Notes: generated by a model from the sequence alone, not told the origin. 22,286 bases of DNA from Actinomycetota bacterium (GCA_005777415.1 SXMI01000153.1:1-22286), one strand, 5' to 3'. Shown: positions 1 through 6,688, counted from the stretch's first letter. Translations and numbers: made by a program.

Positions 1-175
1 CCAACGACGTGACGGGCTCAGTCGACGCCACCTCCGGGATCGTCGTCGAACCCTGATCCAGACCAGCGCCCACCTGCTCACCACCGGTTCGGGAACTGCA
101 ACTGGTGAGACAGGCCATCACTGCGAGGAGCGACGCCGAAGCACGACGGCTGCCAGAAGGTCGATACCGAGTCAT
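1..175 (-). CDS. Lipoprotein, N-terminal part (cut by window edge)
   Basis: Reading the minus strand from the ATG at 173-175 gives an open frame of 58 codons that runs off the left edge. The first residues have a basic stretch (RYRPSGSRR), then a short hydrophobic core (ASLLAVMACL), then LTSC, a good lipobox with the acylated cysteine at residue 26. The mature part begins with a Ser/Gly/Thr-rich stretch typical of a lipoprotein tether. It is therefore probably exported and lipid-anchored on the outer face of the membrane. The functional domain lies outside the window, so no role can be given. It starts 55 bases downstream of the stop of the minus-strand gene ending at 231, so the two may be cotranscribed. 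No strong ribosome binding site is visible. Confidence 0.7.
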   Translation of the reverse strand, partial: MTRYRPSGSRRASASLLAVMACLTSCSSRTGGEQVGAGLDQGSTTIPEVASTEPVTSL

Positions 176-230
176 ACGACGACCGTAGCCCCGCTCACCG
201 GGGCCGGAGTTGGAGCGACGTCAGGGTCGC

Positions 231-1007
231 TCAGCCACCGAGGCCGCGGCGCAGGACCTCGCCCGCCACCACGGCCACGTCCCGGTTGCTCCGCCGGTGG
301 AGGTCGACGAGGTCGAACGGCTCACCGCCCGATGCGCTCCACGCCGTGGCATCCGACTCGTCGACGGCCACGAGCGGCGCACCGGCCCTGAGCACGATCC
401 AGAACCGGTAGCCAGGTTCACCGAACAAATCCGTCGGCCGGGCCACCAGCCGCTCGGGATCGATGGCGAAGGCCTCCAGGTGAGCGTTGGGCCCGCCGCC
501 GTATCCGGAGGTGTCGATGAACCCCTCCTCGATGTCAACGGGGTGCACCGTCAGGACGGCGGTGGCCGCCACGGCGGCGAGCACCCGGTAGGTCAGGGTG
601 GTCGGCGTGGAGGACGGAGTCGTGGAGGGTGGTCGCAGGCCCGCCGCCTCCTCGCGGCGGAACAGGAACGACCGGGGATCGGCGCTCAGGTACTCCTGCC
701 ACGGGGTCGGTTCCCACCCCTCCGCGGGACGGCCGTCGAAGCGCTCGTGGACCTGGATGGTGCCGTTCCGGTTGAGCGGGACGCTCCCCGGCCCGCCGTC
801 ATCGGCCGAACGGATCCACAGCACGTCGTACTGACCCCCGCCCGGGTGACCCCGGATCAGTCGGACCCGCCGCGGGTGGCGGCGTGCCACCTCGCTGGCG
901 AGTCGCCACGAGGCGGCCTCGGTGACGCTGCGATCGAACAGGACCCCGACGGTACGGAGGGGGTGCGACAGACAGGCGGAGGGAGTCCGGCCGGGCCCCG
1001 GTGTCAC
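231..1007 (-). CDS. Conserved hypothetical protein (HPGGGQYD-type, possibly TY-Chap-like)
   Basis: A 258-residue minus-strand frame starting at GTG 1007, the only reasonable start before the conserved-looking part. The sequence VTEAASWRLASEVARRHP followed by HPGGGQYDVLWI and an NRNGTIQVH motif reads like a compact alpha/beta domain. I associate this arrangement with actinobacterial peptide-binding chaperone-like (TY-Chap2 N-terminal) proteins, but that is from memory and weak. A Thr/Ser/Pro-rich linker (about residues 130-138) leads to a second half beginning with a mildly hydrophobic stretch (RVLAAVAATAVLTVHPVD). No signal peptide or catalytic motif is obvious. It lies upstream of the lipoprotein gene on the same strand and is divergent from the TPR gene at 1066, with 58 bases between the two starts. 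The function is unknown. Confidence 0.6.
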   Translation of the reverse strand: MTPGPGRTPSACLSHPLRTVGVLFDRSVTEAASWRLASEVARRHPRRVRLIRGHPGGGQYDVLWIRSADDGGPGSVPLNRNGTIQVHERFDGRPAEGWEPTPWQEYLSADPRSFLFRREEAAGLRPPSTTPSSTPTTLTYRVLAAVAATAVLTVHPVDIEEGFIDTSGYGGGPNAHLEAFAIDPERLVARPTDLFGEPGYRFWIVLRAGAPLVAVDESDATAWSASGGEPFDLVDLHRRSNRDVAVVAGEVLRRGLGG

Positions 1008-1065
1008 ACCCGGCCGACATCATGCTCCACAGGTTCGGGACCACGATCGAACCGAGGAGCAGACC

Positions 1066-2217
1066 ATGACCACATCCGACGATCTCCGCCGGCAACTGGA
1101 ACAGGCAGCAACGACGAGCGCACCGTTCCGGGATGTGCTGGAGCTCCGTGAGCAGCTGGCTGCGGCGCTGTTGGCAGAGGACCGTCCGCTCGAGGCCATC
1201 GAGGAGCTGGAGCTGGCGCTCCGCATGAGGATCCTGGACGACGACCCCGACGATCCCGGCCTGCTCAACATCCAGGGGATGCTGGGTCGGGCACTGACCG
1301 AGGCACGCCGCTACGACGAGGCCGTCGCCGTGCTGACTCAATCGGTGCGGGACCGCACCCGGGTGTTCGGTCCGGACGCGCACCTGACCCTGGTGGCGCG
1401 GGGCAACCTGCTGCGGGCGCTCGGCCGCTCCGGCAAGGTCCGGGCCGCGCTCGTCATGGCCGACGAGCTCATCGCCGACCGACTGCGCGTCCTGGGCGAC
1501 GACCACCCGTCGACCTTCGACGCCCGCGGCCACCGGGCCCAGCTGCTCGACCTGGACGGCCGACCGGAACAGGCCGTGGTCGAACTCGAGTCGCTCCTGG
1601 CCGACCGGATCCGCGTGCTGGGCGAGGAGCACCCCGTCGTCCTGTCGACCCGGCACAACCTGGCGACGATCCGCGGCCGGTGTCGGCGGATCGACGACCA
1701 CGACGCCCGTTGGGAACTGGAGCAGAACTACGCCGCGGTCGCAGCGGCGCTCGGCTCGGACCACCCGGACGCCTTCACGGCGCTCGGGGTGCTGGCCGAG
1801 TACCTCATGTCCTCGGGCGAGTGGGCCGAAGCACTCCCGATCCTGGACCGGATCATCGCGGGTCGCACCTCCGTCCTGGGGTCGGACGCAGCCCCGACGC
1901 TGACCAGTCGGCGGATGCGCTGCATGGCGCTCGCCGCCGTCGGCGAACTGGCGCAGGCGATCAACGAGGCCGGCGACGTGGTCGGTGATGCCCGGCGGGC
2001 GCTCGGGCCCGCGAACTACGAGACCCTGCTCGCCAACCTGAAGCTCGTCGACCTCCTGATGAATCTCGTCGATTCGGATCCACTGGCGAGCGAGGACGTC
2101 CACTCCTGGTTGGAGTCGGAGCTGGTTCGGGTCACCCGGGCCGATGTGTCCAACCTGGATCGCAACAACCAGGTCCGGCTGCGGATCGAGGAGCTCCGCG
2201 ACGCAGCGGCGTGGTGA
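1066..2217 (+). CDS. Tetratricopeptide-repeat protein
   Basis: 383 residues from ATG 1066, preceded by GAGGAG at a normal distance (1054-1059), which decides this start over the upstream in-frame codon at 922. The protein is mostly helical repeats of about 42 residues. Each has a linker such as VLGDDHPSTF, VLGEEHPVVL or ALGSDHPDAF, followed by a helix pair with conserved Leu, Arg and Gly (for example ARGHRAQLLDLDGRPEQAV). This is the TPR_10/TPR_12 (kinesin-light-chain-like) repeat type; about six repeats are visible. It has no signal peptide and no membrane segment, so it is probably a cytoplasmic scaffold for protein-protein contacts. It lacks the NB-ARC or kinase domain that often accompanies such repeats. 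It is divergent from the conserved hypothetical ending at 231, and the Phd-type antitoxin follows 43 bases downstream from its own promoter. Confidence 0.85.
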   Translation: MTTSDDLRRQLEQAATTSAPFRDVLELREQLAAALLAEDRPLEAIEELELALRMRILDDDPDDPGLLNIQGMLGRALTEARRYDEAVAVLTQSVRDRTRVFGPDAHLTLVARGNLLRALGRSGKVRAALVMADELIADRLRVLGDDHPSTFDARGHRAQLLDLDGRPEQAVVELESLLADRIRVLGEEHPVVLSTRHNLATIRGRCRRIDDHDARWELEQNYAAVAAALGSDHPDAFTALGVLAEYLMSSGEWAEALPILDRIIAGRTSVLGSDAAPTLTSRRMRCMALAAVGELAQAINEAGDVVGDARRALGPANYETLLANLKLVDLLMNLVDSDPLASEDVHSWLESELVRVTRADVSNLDRNNQVRLRIEELRDAAAW

Positions 2218-2236
2218 ACCCGCCGAACTCCGGTTC

Positions 2237-2260
2237 TGTACAGACATGTACAATTCCGGC
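2237..2260 (+). promoter_or_regulatory. Leaderless promoter with overlapping TGTACA operator
   Basis: Two copies of the palindromic hexamer TGTACA lie at 2237-2242 and 2247-2252, separated by GACA. The second overlaps TACAAT (2249-2254), a good actinobacterial -10 box. Six bases separate that box from the ATG at 2261, so transcription would start at or next to the A of the start codon. This gives a leaderless mRNA whose promoter could be blocked by the antitoxin-toxin complex. No convincing -35 box is seen. Confidence 0.6.
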
Positions 2261-2551
2261 ATGACGACCATGTCCGTCAGCGAAGCCCGAGCCCTGCTCC
2301 CCGAGCTCCTCGACCGGGTGGTGGCCGGCGACGAGGTGACCATCACCCGACACGGCCGCCCCGTGGCCGTTGTCATCCGGCCCGACTCCCTCCGGCTCCG
2401 TCGCGCCGAGGAGGCGCTGGCCCGCGCCGACCGTCTCGGCGAGATGATCGAGGTCGCTCGCTCCGCTCCGCTCGACGAGGCTCCGACCCTGAGCGCCGCG
2501 CGTGCTCGCCGACTCGCCACCGACGTGGCCGACACCCGATCGCGCTCCTGA
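2261..2551 (+). CDS. Phd/YefM-family antitoxin
   Basis: 96 residues starting at ATG 2261. The beginning, MTTMSVSEARALLPELLDRV, followed by GDEVTITRHGRPVAVVI, is the classic prevent-host-death/YefM fold: a small DNA-binding N-terminal domain. The C-terminal half (from about residue 50) is charged and probably disordered until it wraps the toxin. In this family the antitoxin neutralises the toxin and represses its own promoter. There is no ribosome binding site, in line with the leaderless promoter directly upstream. The stop is 10 bases before the GTG start of the PIN protein, the standard antitoxin-first operon order. Family membership is clear; the exact partner RNA target of the toxin is not. 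Confidence 0.88.
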   Translation: MTTMSVSEARALLPELLDRVVAGDEVTITRHGRPVAVVIRPDSLRLRRAEEALARADRLGEMIEVARSAPLDEAPTLSAARARRLATDVADTRSRS

Positions 2552-2561
2552 GTCTGCGTCC

Positions 2562-2984
2562 GTGGATGCGTTCGACGCCGACGTCCTGATCTTTGCTGCA
2601 GCCCCCGACCACCCCTTCGGGCCGCGCGTCCGAGCACTCCTCGAACCCGGACCCGTCGAGCGATCCGGGCCGATCTCCGGGATCGGATCGGTCCTGTTGC
2701 TCACCGAGCTGCTGGCCAAGCCGCTCCGGGACGGGGCCGACGAGGAGGTCGCGGCGCTCGCAGCGGTACTCGGCCGTGTCGAGTTGCTCCCACTCGATCG
2801 GGCGACCGCGCTGCTCGCCACCTCGCTCGCAGCCGCCTACCGGTTGCGAGCAGCGGACGCCGCCCACCTGGCCACGGCGGTCGCTGCAGGCGCCGACCGC
2901 TTCATCACCAACAACTCGTCGGACTTCACGCGGTCGATCACCGAGATCGCCGTCACCTACCCCGCCGACCTCCCGGACCCGTGA
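2562..2984 (+). CDS. PIN-domain toxin (VapC-like ribonuclease)
   Basis: 140 residues from GTG 2562. An ATG at 2502 in the same frame would add 20 residues overlapping the antitoxin and is less likely. PIN motifs appear in order: DADVLIF at residues 5-11 (first acidic residue), TELLAKP in the middle (Glu), RAADAAHLATAV (third Asp), and ITNNSSDF near the end (fourth Asp). The four acids are expected to hold Mg2+ or Mn2+ for endoribonuclease cleavage of a specific RNA. All are present, so the toxin looks intact. It is encoded immediately after the Phd-type antitoxin and presumably translated in coupling with it. Spontaneous growth inhibition and RNA target are inferred from the family only. Confidence 0.82.
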   Translation: MDAFDADVLIFAAAPDHPFGPRVRALLEPGPVERSGPISGIGSVLLLTELLAKPLRDGADEEVAALAAVLGRVELLPLDRATALLATSLAAAYRLRAADAAHLATAVAAGADRFITNNSSDFTRSITEIAVTYPADLPDP

Positions 2985-2996
2985 GGCCGCCCGGAG

Positions 2997-3524
2997 CTAT
3001 GCGGGCCTCGGATGCGTCGTCCACGTCCCGACCGGCTCGCCGTCGCGAAACGAGCCGGTGCGCATGAGGCTGCCGTCCCGACGGAACCACTCCCAGTCCC
3101 CGTGCAGCTCCCCACGACGCATCCGGCCGTGCGCCCTCACCGATCCGTCATCGAAGAACTCGAAGCGCTCCCCGTCGGTGACGTCGGCGATCTGATCCAG
3201 ACGCACCCGGACCAGGCGTCGGACAAGGCCGACCGGCAACCGGCGGCCGATCGGGAACCGCAGCGTGCCCCGCTCCGCCGTCGCCCAGTCCGGGATGCCG
3301 TCGACCTGCTCGAGCACCGAGCCGCTGTGCGGGAAGTACGAGCAGTGCCGGGTGAAGCCATCGAAGCCGGCCACCGCCCGGCCCTGCACCGAGAAACACG
3401 GCATCCGGTAGCTGATCGTCTCCTCGGCCGCCGGCAGGACGCGACGCAGCGTGTCGCAGAGCACCTGCAGCGTCGCCCGCTGCGGCTCGGCCAGTCCGGC
3501 GAGATGGTCGTCGATCACCGTCAC
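2997..3524 (-). CDS. DUF1801 protein with YwqK/MORN-like C-terminal repeats
   Basis: 175 residues from GTG 3524; the frame is open further upstream, but the extra residues (MIGGRAAGPVRFGS...) look non-conserved and would reach the arsenic operator. Residues 1 to about 110 match the DUF1801/YdhG (frataxin-like) pattern: VIDDHLAGLAEPQR, then LPAAEETISYRMPCF, then a central GRAVAGFDGFTRHCSYFP strand region and RGTLRFPIGRRLPVGLV. The last 50 residues contain two short tandem units, GRMRRGELHGDWEWF and GSFRDGEPVGTWTT, resembling YwqK/MORN-type beta-hairpin repeats. DUF1801 proteins are small soluble proteins of uncertain function, sometimes called iron chaperones. The gene is divergent from the arsenic operon and its start is 60 bases from the operator dyad, so co-regulation is possible. 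Confidence 0.75.
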   Translation of the reverse strand: MTVIDDHLAGLAEPQRATLQVLCDTLRRVLPAAEETISYRMPCFSVQGRAVAGFDGFTRHCSYFPHSGSVLEQVDGIPDWATAERGTLRFPIGRRLPVGLVRRLVRVRLDQIADVTDGERFEFFDDGSVRAHGRMRRGELHGDWEWFRRDGSLMRTGSFRDGEPVGTWTTHPRPA

Positions 3525-3583
3525 GCCGCCGAGCGTAGGTGCGGTGGAGCCGAACCGAACCGGTCCCGCGGCGCGCCCGCCGA

Positions 3584-3601
3584 TCACTCAACGTTGATTG
3601 A
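3584..3601. promoter_or_regulatory. ArsR-type operator dyad
   Basis: TCACTCAAC immediately followed by GTTGATTGA forms an 18-base dyad with 8 of 9 positions symmetric; its centre TCAACGTTGA is perfectly palindromic. This TCA-n-TCAA half-site style is usual for ArsR/SmtB repressors. It lies 32 bases upstream of the GTG chosen for the ArsR fusion and 60 bases from the divergent DUF1801 start, so it is placed to control one or both. The promoter boxes themselves are not clear. Confidence 0.6.
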
Positions 3602-3633
3602 CTGATCTGCCGGGAACGTGGGAGCCTCTCGTC

Positions 3634-4317
3634 GTGACCGGCGTCCTCCCCCCACCCGAACTGCGAGCCGCCCGGCACGCCGCGCTGGGTGATCCGACCC
3701 GGGTCGTGATCGTCGACGAACTCCGGACCAGTGATCGCTCCCCGGTCGAGCTGCAGCGTCGGCTCCGGATCGGCTCCAACCTCCTGGCCCACCACCTGGA
3801 CGTCCTGGCCGAGGCCGGGCTGGTCGAGCGGTTCCGTTCGAGCGGCGACGGTCGGCGCCGCTACGTCCACCTCGTTGCGGGTGTGCTCGACGGGCTGGTC
3901 GACACGCCCACTGCCGACCCGGCCGTTGCGTTGTTCGTCTGCACCCACAACTCGGCCCGCAGCCAGTTGGCCGCCGCGCTCTGGCGACAGGCAACCGGCC
4001 GACGGGCGACCTCGGCCGGCACCCAACCCGCCGAGCGCGTCCACCCCGGCGCCGTCGCCGCTGCCCGACGCGCCGGCCTCGACCTGGGCGACGCCCAACC
4101 CCGGCGCCTCGGCGCCCTGCCCCGGAACACCACGGTCGTCACGGTCTGCGACCGGGCCCACGAGGAACTCGGCTCGCTCGACCCCGCCGGCGCACCGGAC
4201 ACGCTTCACTGGTCGGTGCCCGACCCGGTGCCGTCCGGCCGGGCCGGCGACTTCGACGCCGTCGTCGACGAACTCCGCCTCCGGATCACCGCGCTCACCG
4301 GGGGACGGGCCGCGTGA
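3634..4317 (+). CDS. ArsR-family HTH fused to ArsC-like (LMW phosphatase) domain
   Basis: 227 residues from GTG 3634, preceded by GGAG at 3621-3624; the in-frame TTG at 3598 overlaps the operator and is less likely. Residues 12-90 form an ArsR winged helix: ALGDPTRVVIVDEL, then SPVELQRRLRIGSNLLAHHLDVLAEAGLV, then the RSSGDGRRRYVHL wing. Residues 97-227 form an ArsC/low-molecular-weight phosphatase fold with the C-X5-R loop CTHNSAR (Cys103, Arg109) and a second Cys at 172. There is no Cys in the HTH part, so the usual CxC arsenite site of ArsR is absent and sensing may fall to the ArsC-like part. The motif region around Cys172 (VTVCDRAHEEL) lacks the CGDEC pair of the stand-alone ArsC downstream. 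It probably represses the operon. It overlaps the next gene by 4 bases (GTGA). Confidence 0.85.
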   Translation: MTGVLPPPELRAARHAALGDPTRVVIVDELRTSDRSPVELQRRLRIGSNLLAHHLDVLAEAGLVERFRSSGDGRRRYVHLVAGVLDGLVDTPTADPAVALFVCTHNSARSQLAAALWRQATGRRATSAGTQPAERVHPGAVAAARRAGLDLGDAQPRRLGALPRNTTVVTVCDRAHEELGSLDPAGAPDTLHWSVPDPVPSGRAGDFDAVVDELRLRITALTGGRAA

Positions 4318-5111
4318 CCTCCGAACGGACCACGCCCGGTCGGCTCCCGCTCGACGCCGACGATCTGGCGCTCGCCCCCGAGACCGGCACCGGATCGCTG
4401 CGACTCGACCTGGCCCGACGGGTCAGCGCCGAGGCGCTCGGCACGGCGTTTCTGGTCGCCGCCGTGATCGGCTCCGGGATCATGGCCACCCAGCTGTCGC
4501 CCGACGACGTGGGCCTACAGCTACTGGAGAACGCGTTCGCCACCATGGGCGCCCTCATCGGCCTGATCCTCGTGTTCGCCACCGTGTCCGGTGCGCACTT
4601 CAACCCCGTCGTCACCGTGCTCGACCGGTTGCTCGGCAGCATCTCCACCGGCGACGCCGTCGCCTACGTGTGCGCCCAGGTGCTCGGCGGCTGCGCCGGA
4701 GCGGTCCTGGCGAACCTGATGTTCGAGCTCCCCGCCATCGAGCTGTCGACCAAGGACCGGTCGTCGCCGGCGCTGTGGCTGTCCGAGGTGGTCGCCACCG
4801 TCGGCCTGCTGCTCGTGATCCACGGCTGCGTCCGCACCGGTCGGGCCGCCGTGGTGCCGTTCGCCGTCGGCCTGTGGATCGGCGGCGCCTACTGGTTCAC
4901 CTCGTCGACCAGCTTCGCCAACCCGGCCGTCACGATCGCCCGGACGCTGTCCGACACCTTCGCCGGGATCGCACCGGCATCGGTCCCGCCGTTCATCGTC
5001 GCCCAGGTCGTCGGCATGTTCGCCGGGTGGGGGCTGGTCCTGTGGTTCTTCCCCGAGCCGACCCCCGATCCGCTTCCCGACCGCACCCCCACCGAGGAGT
5101 CCTCACCATGA
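4314..5111 (+). CDS. aqpS: Aquaporin/MIP channel, AqpS-like
   Basis: 265 residues from GTG 4314, overlapping the preceding stop as GTGA. A 35-residue hydrophilic N-terminus leads into six predicted membrane helices, beginning RRVSAEALGTAFLVAAVIGSG. The two half-helix motifs of the MIP family are present: HFNPVV (first box, Val in place of Ala) and FANPAVT followed by IARTLSDTFAGI (second box, canonical NPA plus Arg). In arsenic operons such as that of Sinorhizobium meliloti, AqpS passes arsenite out of the cell down its gradient after arsenate reduction. The position between the regulator and ArsC supports that role here. A general glycerol or water channel is possible from sequence alone. 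The stop overlaps the arsC start as ATGA, so translation is probably coupled. Confidence 0.85.
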   Translation: MTSERTTPGRLPLDADDLALAPETGTGSLRLDLARRVSAEALGTAFLVAAVIGSGIMATQLSPDDVGLQLLENAFATMGALIGLILVFATVSGAHFNPVVTVLDRLLGSISTGDAVAYVCAQVLGGCAGAVLANLMFELPAIELSTKDRSSPALWLSEVVATVGLLLVIHGCVRTGRAAVVPFAVGLWIGGAYWFTSSTSFANPAVTIARTLSDTFAGIAPASVPPFIVAQVVGMFAGWGLVLWFFPEPTPDPLPDRTPTEESSP

Positions 5112-5551
5112 GCACCGACCGTCCCGAGGTCCTGTTCGTCTGCATCCACAACGCCGGCCGATCGCAGATGGCCGCCGCACTGCTCGCCCACCACGCCGGT
5201 GACCGGGTCGTCGTGCGGTCCGCCGGCACCGCGCCCGCCGAGTCGATCAACCCGGCGGTGATCCAGGTCATGGCCGAGCTCGACATCGACCTGCTCGCAT
5301 CCGGCGCTCACCCCAAGCGGCTCGAGGACGCCGCCGTGGAGGCCTCCGACGTCGTGATCACCATGGGGTGCGGCGACGAGTGTCCCTTCTACCCCGGCGT
5401 CCGCTACCTGGACTGGGCGCTCGAGGACCCGGCCGGGCAGGGTGTCGACGCCGTCCGGCCGATCCGCGACCGGATCGACGAGCTCGTTCGTGGTCTGCTG
5501 GAGGAACTGCTCGCCGACCCGACCGATTCCGACCGGAACACAGGAGACTGA
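5108..5551 (+). CDS. arsC: Arsenate reductase ArsC (LMW-phosphatase type, probably mycothiol-linked)
   Basis: 147 residues from ATG 5108. The N-terminus carries the anion-binding loop CIHNAGRS (Cys12, Arg18) in VLFVCIHNAGRSQMAAALL, then VRSAGTAPAESINP. The second cysteine region TMGCGDECPFYPG holds Cys88 and Cys92, and WALEDPAGQG supplies the catalytic Asp107. This pattern is that of actinobacterial arsenate-mycothiol transferases and thioredoxin-coupled ArsC proteins; which thiol it uses is inferred from lineage. It acts in the cytoplasm, converting arsenate to arsenite (directly or with mycoredoxin), which would feed the adjacent channel. All key residues are present, unlike the ArsC-like half of the regulator. 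It overlaps aqpS by 4 bases and arsI follows 4 bases after its stop. Confidence 0.9.
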   Translation: MSTDRPEVLFVCIHNAGRSQMAAALLAHHAGDRVVVRSAGTAPAESINPAVIQVMAELDIDLLASGAHPKRLEDAAVEASDVVITMGCGDECPFYPGVRYLDWALEDPAGQGVDAVRPIRDRIDELVRGLLEELLADPTDSDRNTGD

Positions 5552-5555
5552 AGCC

Positions 5556-6029
5556 ATGTCACGTGTCCAACTCGCCATCAACGTCACCGACGTCGACGCC
5601 GCGGTCGACTTCTACGAGCGGCTCTTCGCCACGCCCGCCGCCAAGCGGCGTCCGGGCTACGCCAACTTCGAGATCGCGGACCCGCCCATGAAGCTGGTGC
5701 TCATCGAGGGCGACGAGGGCGGCACGCTGAACCCCCTGGGGGTCGAGACGACCTCGGCCGCCGACGTCGTGGCCGCCGAGGCCCGACTGTCCGACGAAGG
5801 CCTGGAGACGACCGGCGTCGACGACACCGTCTGCTGCTACGCCGAGAAGACCGAGACCTGGGTGACCGACCCGGACGGGGCGAAGTGGGAGTGGTACGTG
5901 AAGCTCGGCGACGCCGACGCCATGTCGCTCACCGTGCTCACCGACGGCGAGGGCGGCGCGTGCTGCGCGCCGACCAGCGAGGTGGCCGCGCCGGTGACCG
6001 CCCCCGGGGCCGGGCCGACCTGCTGCTGA
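5556..6029 (+). CDS. arsI: ArsI/CadI-family VOC metalloprotein
   Basis: 157 residues from ATG 5556, with AGGAG about 10 bases upstream. The start MSRVQLAINVTDVDAAVDFYERLF, the RRPGYANFEIADPP region, the vicinal pair TVCCYA (Cys93-Cys94) and WVTDPDGAKWEWY are hallmarks of ArsI/CadI. ArsI is an Fe(II) dioxygenase that breaks the C-As bond of methylarsenite; the vicinal Cys pair binds the substrate. Expected metal ligands are a Gln near the N-terminus (Gln5 present), a His in the N-H-L-G motif, and a Glu (Glu112 present). Here the motif reads LNPLGVE, so the His is Pro60. The protein may therefore be inactive, use another ligand, or act as a metalloid binder. The tail adds two more CC pairs (136-137, 156-157). 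It is the last gene of the arsenic operon. Confidence 0.85.
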   Translation: MSRVQLAINVTDVDAAVDFYERLFATPAAKRRPGYANFEIADPPMKLVLIEGDEGGTLNPLGVETTSAADVVAAEARLSDEGLETTGVDDTVCCYAEKTETWVTDPDGAKWEWYVKLGDADAMSLTVLTDGEGGACCAPTSEVAAPVTAPGAGPTCC

Positions 6030-6074
6030 GCGACCCGCCTCCGACCGATCGGCCTGCAGTCGACGGAACCAGCC

Positions 6075-6473
6075 TCAGGTGAGGAGGAGCTCGACCGCGT
6101 CGCCGTGGACTGCGGCGACGCCACGATCGAAGGTCGCCAACCGACCGCCGTGGTGGATCGCCAGCGCCACCAGGTAGGCATCGGTGACCTGCCGGTGGCC
6201 GACCACTCCGGCGAACTGGGCCCCCACGAGCGGGAGGTCGGCCGGCCAGAAGCGGTGCCAGTCCTGGTCCCGGACCGTGTCGAGCAGTCCCGTCGCCGCC
6301 GCAGCGCTGACACCTTCACGGACCAGGAACCGGACGAGTGTTCCCTCGGTGATGGGGCAGGTGGCCAGGTTCGGCTCGGTCCGTTCGAACCACTCGACTG
6401 CCATTCCGTGGTGCACGTGGTCGCTCACGACCAGTGCGATCAGCAGGTTCCCGTCCGCCAAGAACGCTGTCAC
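6075..6473 (-). CDS. vapC: VapC-family PIN-domain toxin
   Basis: 132 residues on the minus strand from GTG 6473. PIN landmarks are all present: LADGNLLIAL (Asp7), ITEGTLVRF (Glu43), QVTDAYLVALA (Asp97) and LATFDRGVA (Asp116). These four acids form the metal site of VapC ribonucleases, which cut tRNA or rRNA at defined sites. The layout is that of the mycobacterial VapC type, in which HGMAVEWF and the PITEGTLVRFLV stretch are typical. Its start overlaps the antitoxin stop as GTGA, so translation is coupled. It converges with the arsenic operon, with only 45 bases between the two stops. It is a different PIN subtype from the toxin at 2562, so cross-neutralisation is unlikely. Confidence 0.9.
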   Translation of the reverse strand: MTAFLADGNLLIALVVSDHVHHGMAVEWFERTEPNLATCPITEGTLVRFLVREGVSAAAATGLLDTVRDQDWHRFWPADLPLVGAQFAGVVGHRQVTDAYLVALAIHHGGRLATFDRGVAAVHGDAVELLLT

Positions 6474-6688
6474 TCGTCGTCCAGCGAACGGACGTCGTCG
6501 GCCGTCACGATCCGGCCGACGGACACGACCGGCAGACCCAGTGGCCCCGCCTCCGGAACGGCCACGGAACCGGCGATCCCCCGCCGGATCAGGTCAGCGA
6601 TGACGTCGCTCATCGAGCGACGCTCGTCGTGGGCGAGCTGCCGAGCCAACTCGTGGATGTCGTCGGGAAGATCGACGGTAGTCCGCAT
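6470..6688 (-). CDS. vapB: VapB-family ribbon-helix-helix antitoxin
   Basis: 72 residues from ATG 6688 on the minus strand. The start MRTTVDLPDDIHELARQLAHDERRSMSDVIADLIRRG is a textbook ribbon-helix-helix: the beta strand (RTTVDLP) makes the DNA contacts in a dimer and two helices follow. The remaining 33 residues, ending DDVRSLDDE, are the acidic toxin-binding tail. It should neutralise the VapC encoded next and repress the shared promoter. There is no Shine-Dalgarno sequence; a -10 box sits six bases upstream of the ATG. The arrangement antitoxin then toxin with a 4-base overlap is standard for vapBC. Confidence 0.9.
   Translation of the reverse strand: MRTTVDLPDDIHELARQLAHDERRSMSDVIADLIRRGIAGSVAVPEAGPLGLPVVSVGRIVTADDVRSLDDE

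Noticed and set aside
210..1151. A 313-residue plus-strand frame across the conserved hypothetical gene
   Set aside because: Low-complexity Arg/Gly/Pro composition; the minus strand gives the more protein-like sequence with ordered motifs.
799..2637. A 612-residue minus-strand open frame across the TPR and antitoxin genes
   Set aside because: Gly/Arg/Gln-rich composition with no domain, opposite to two recognisable plus-strand genes; it is the complement shadow common in GC-rich DNA.
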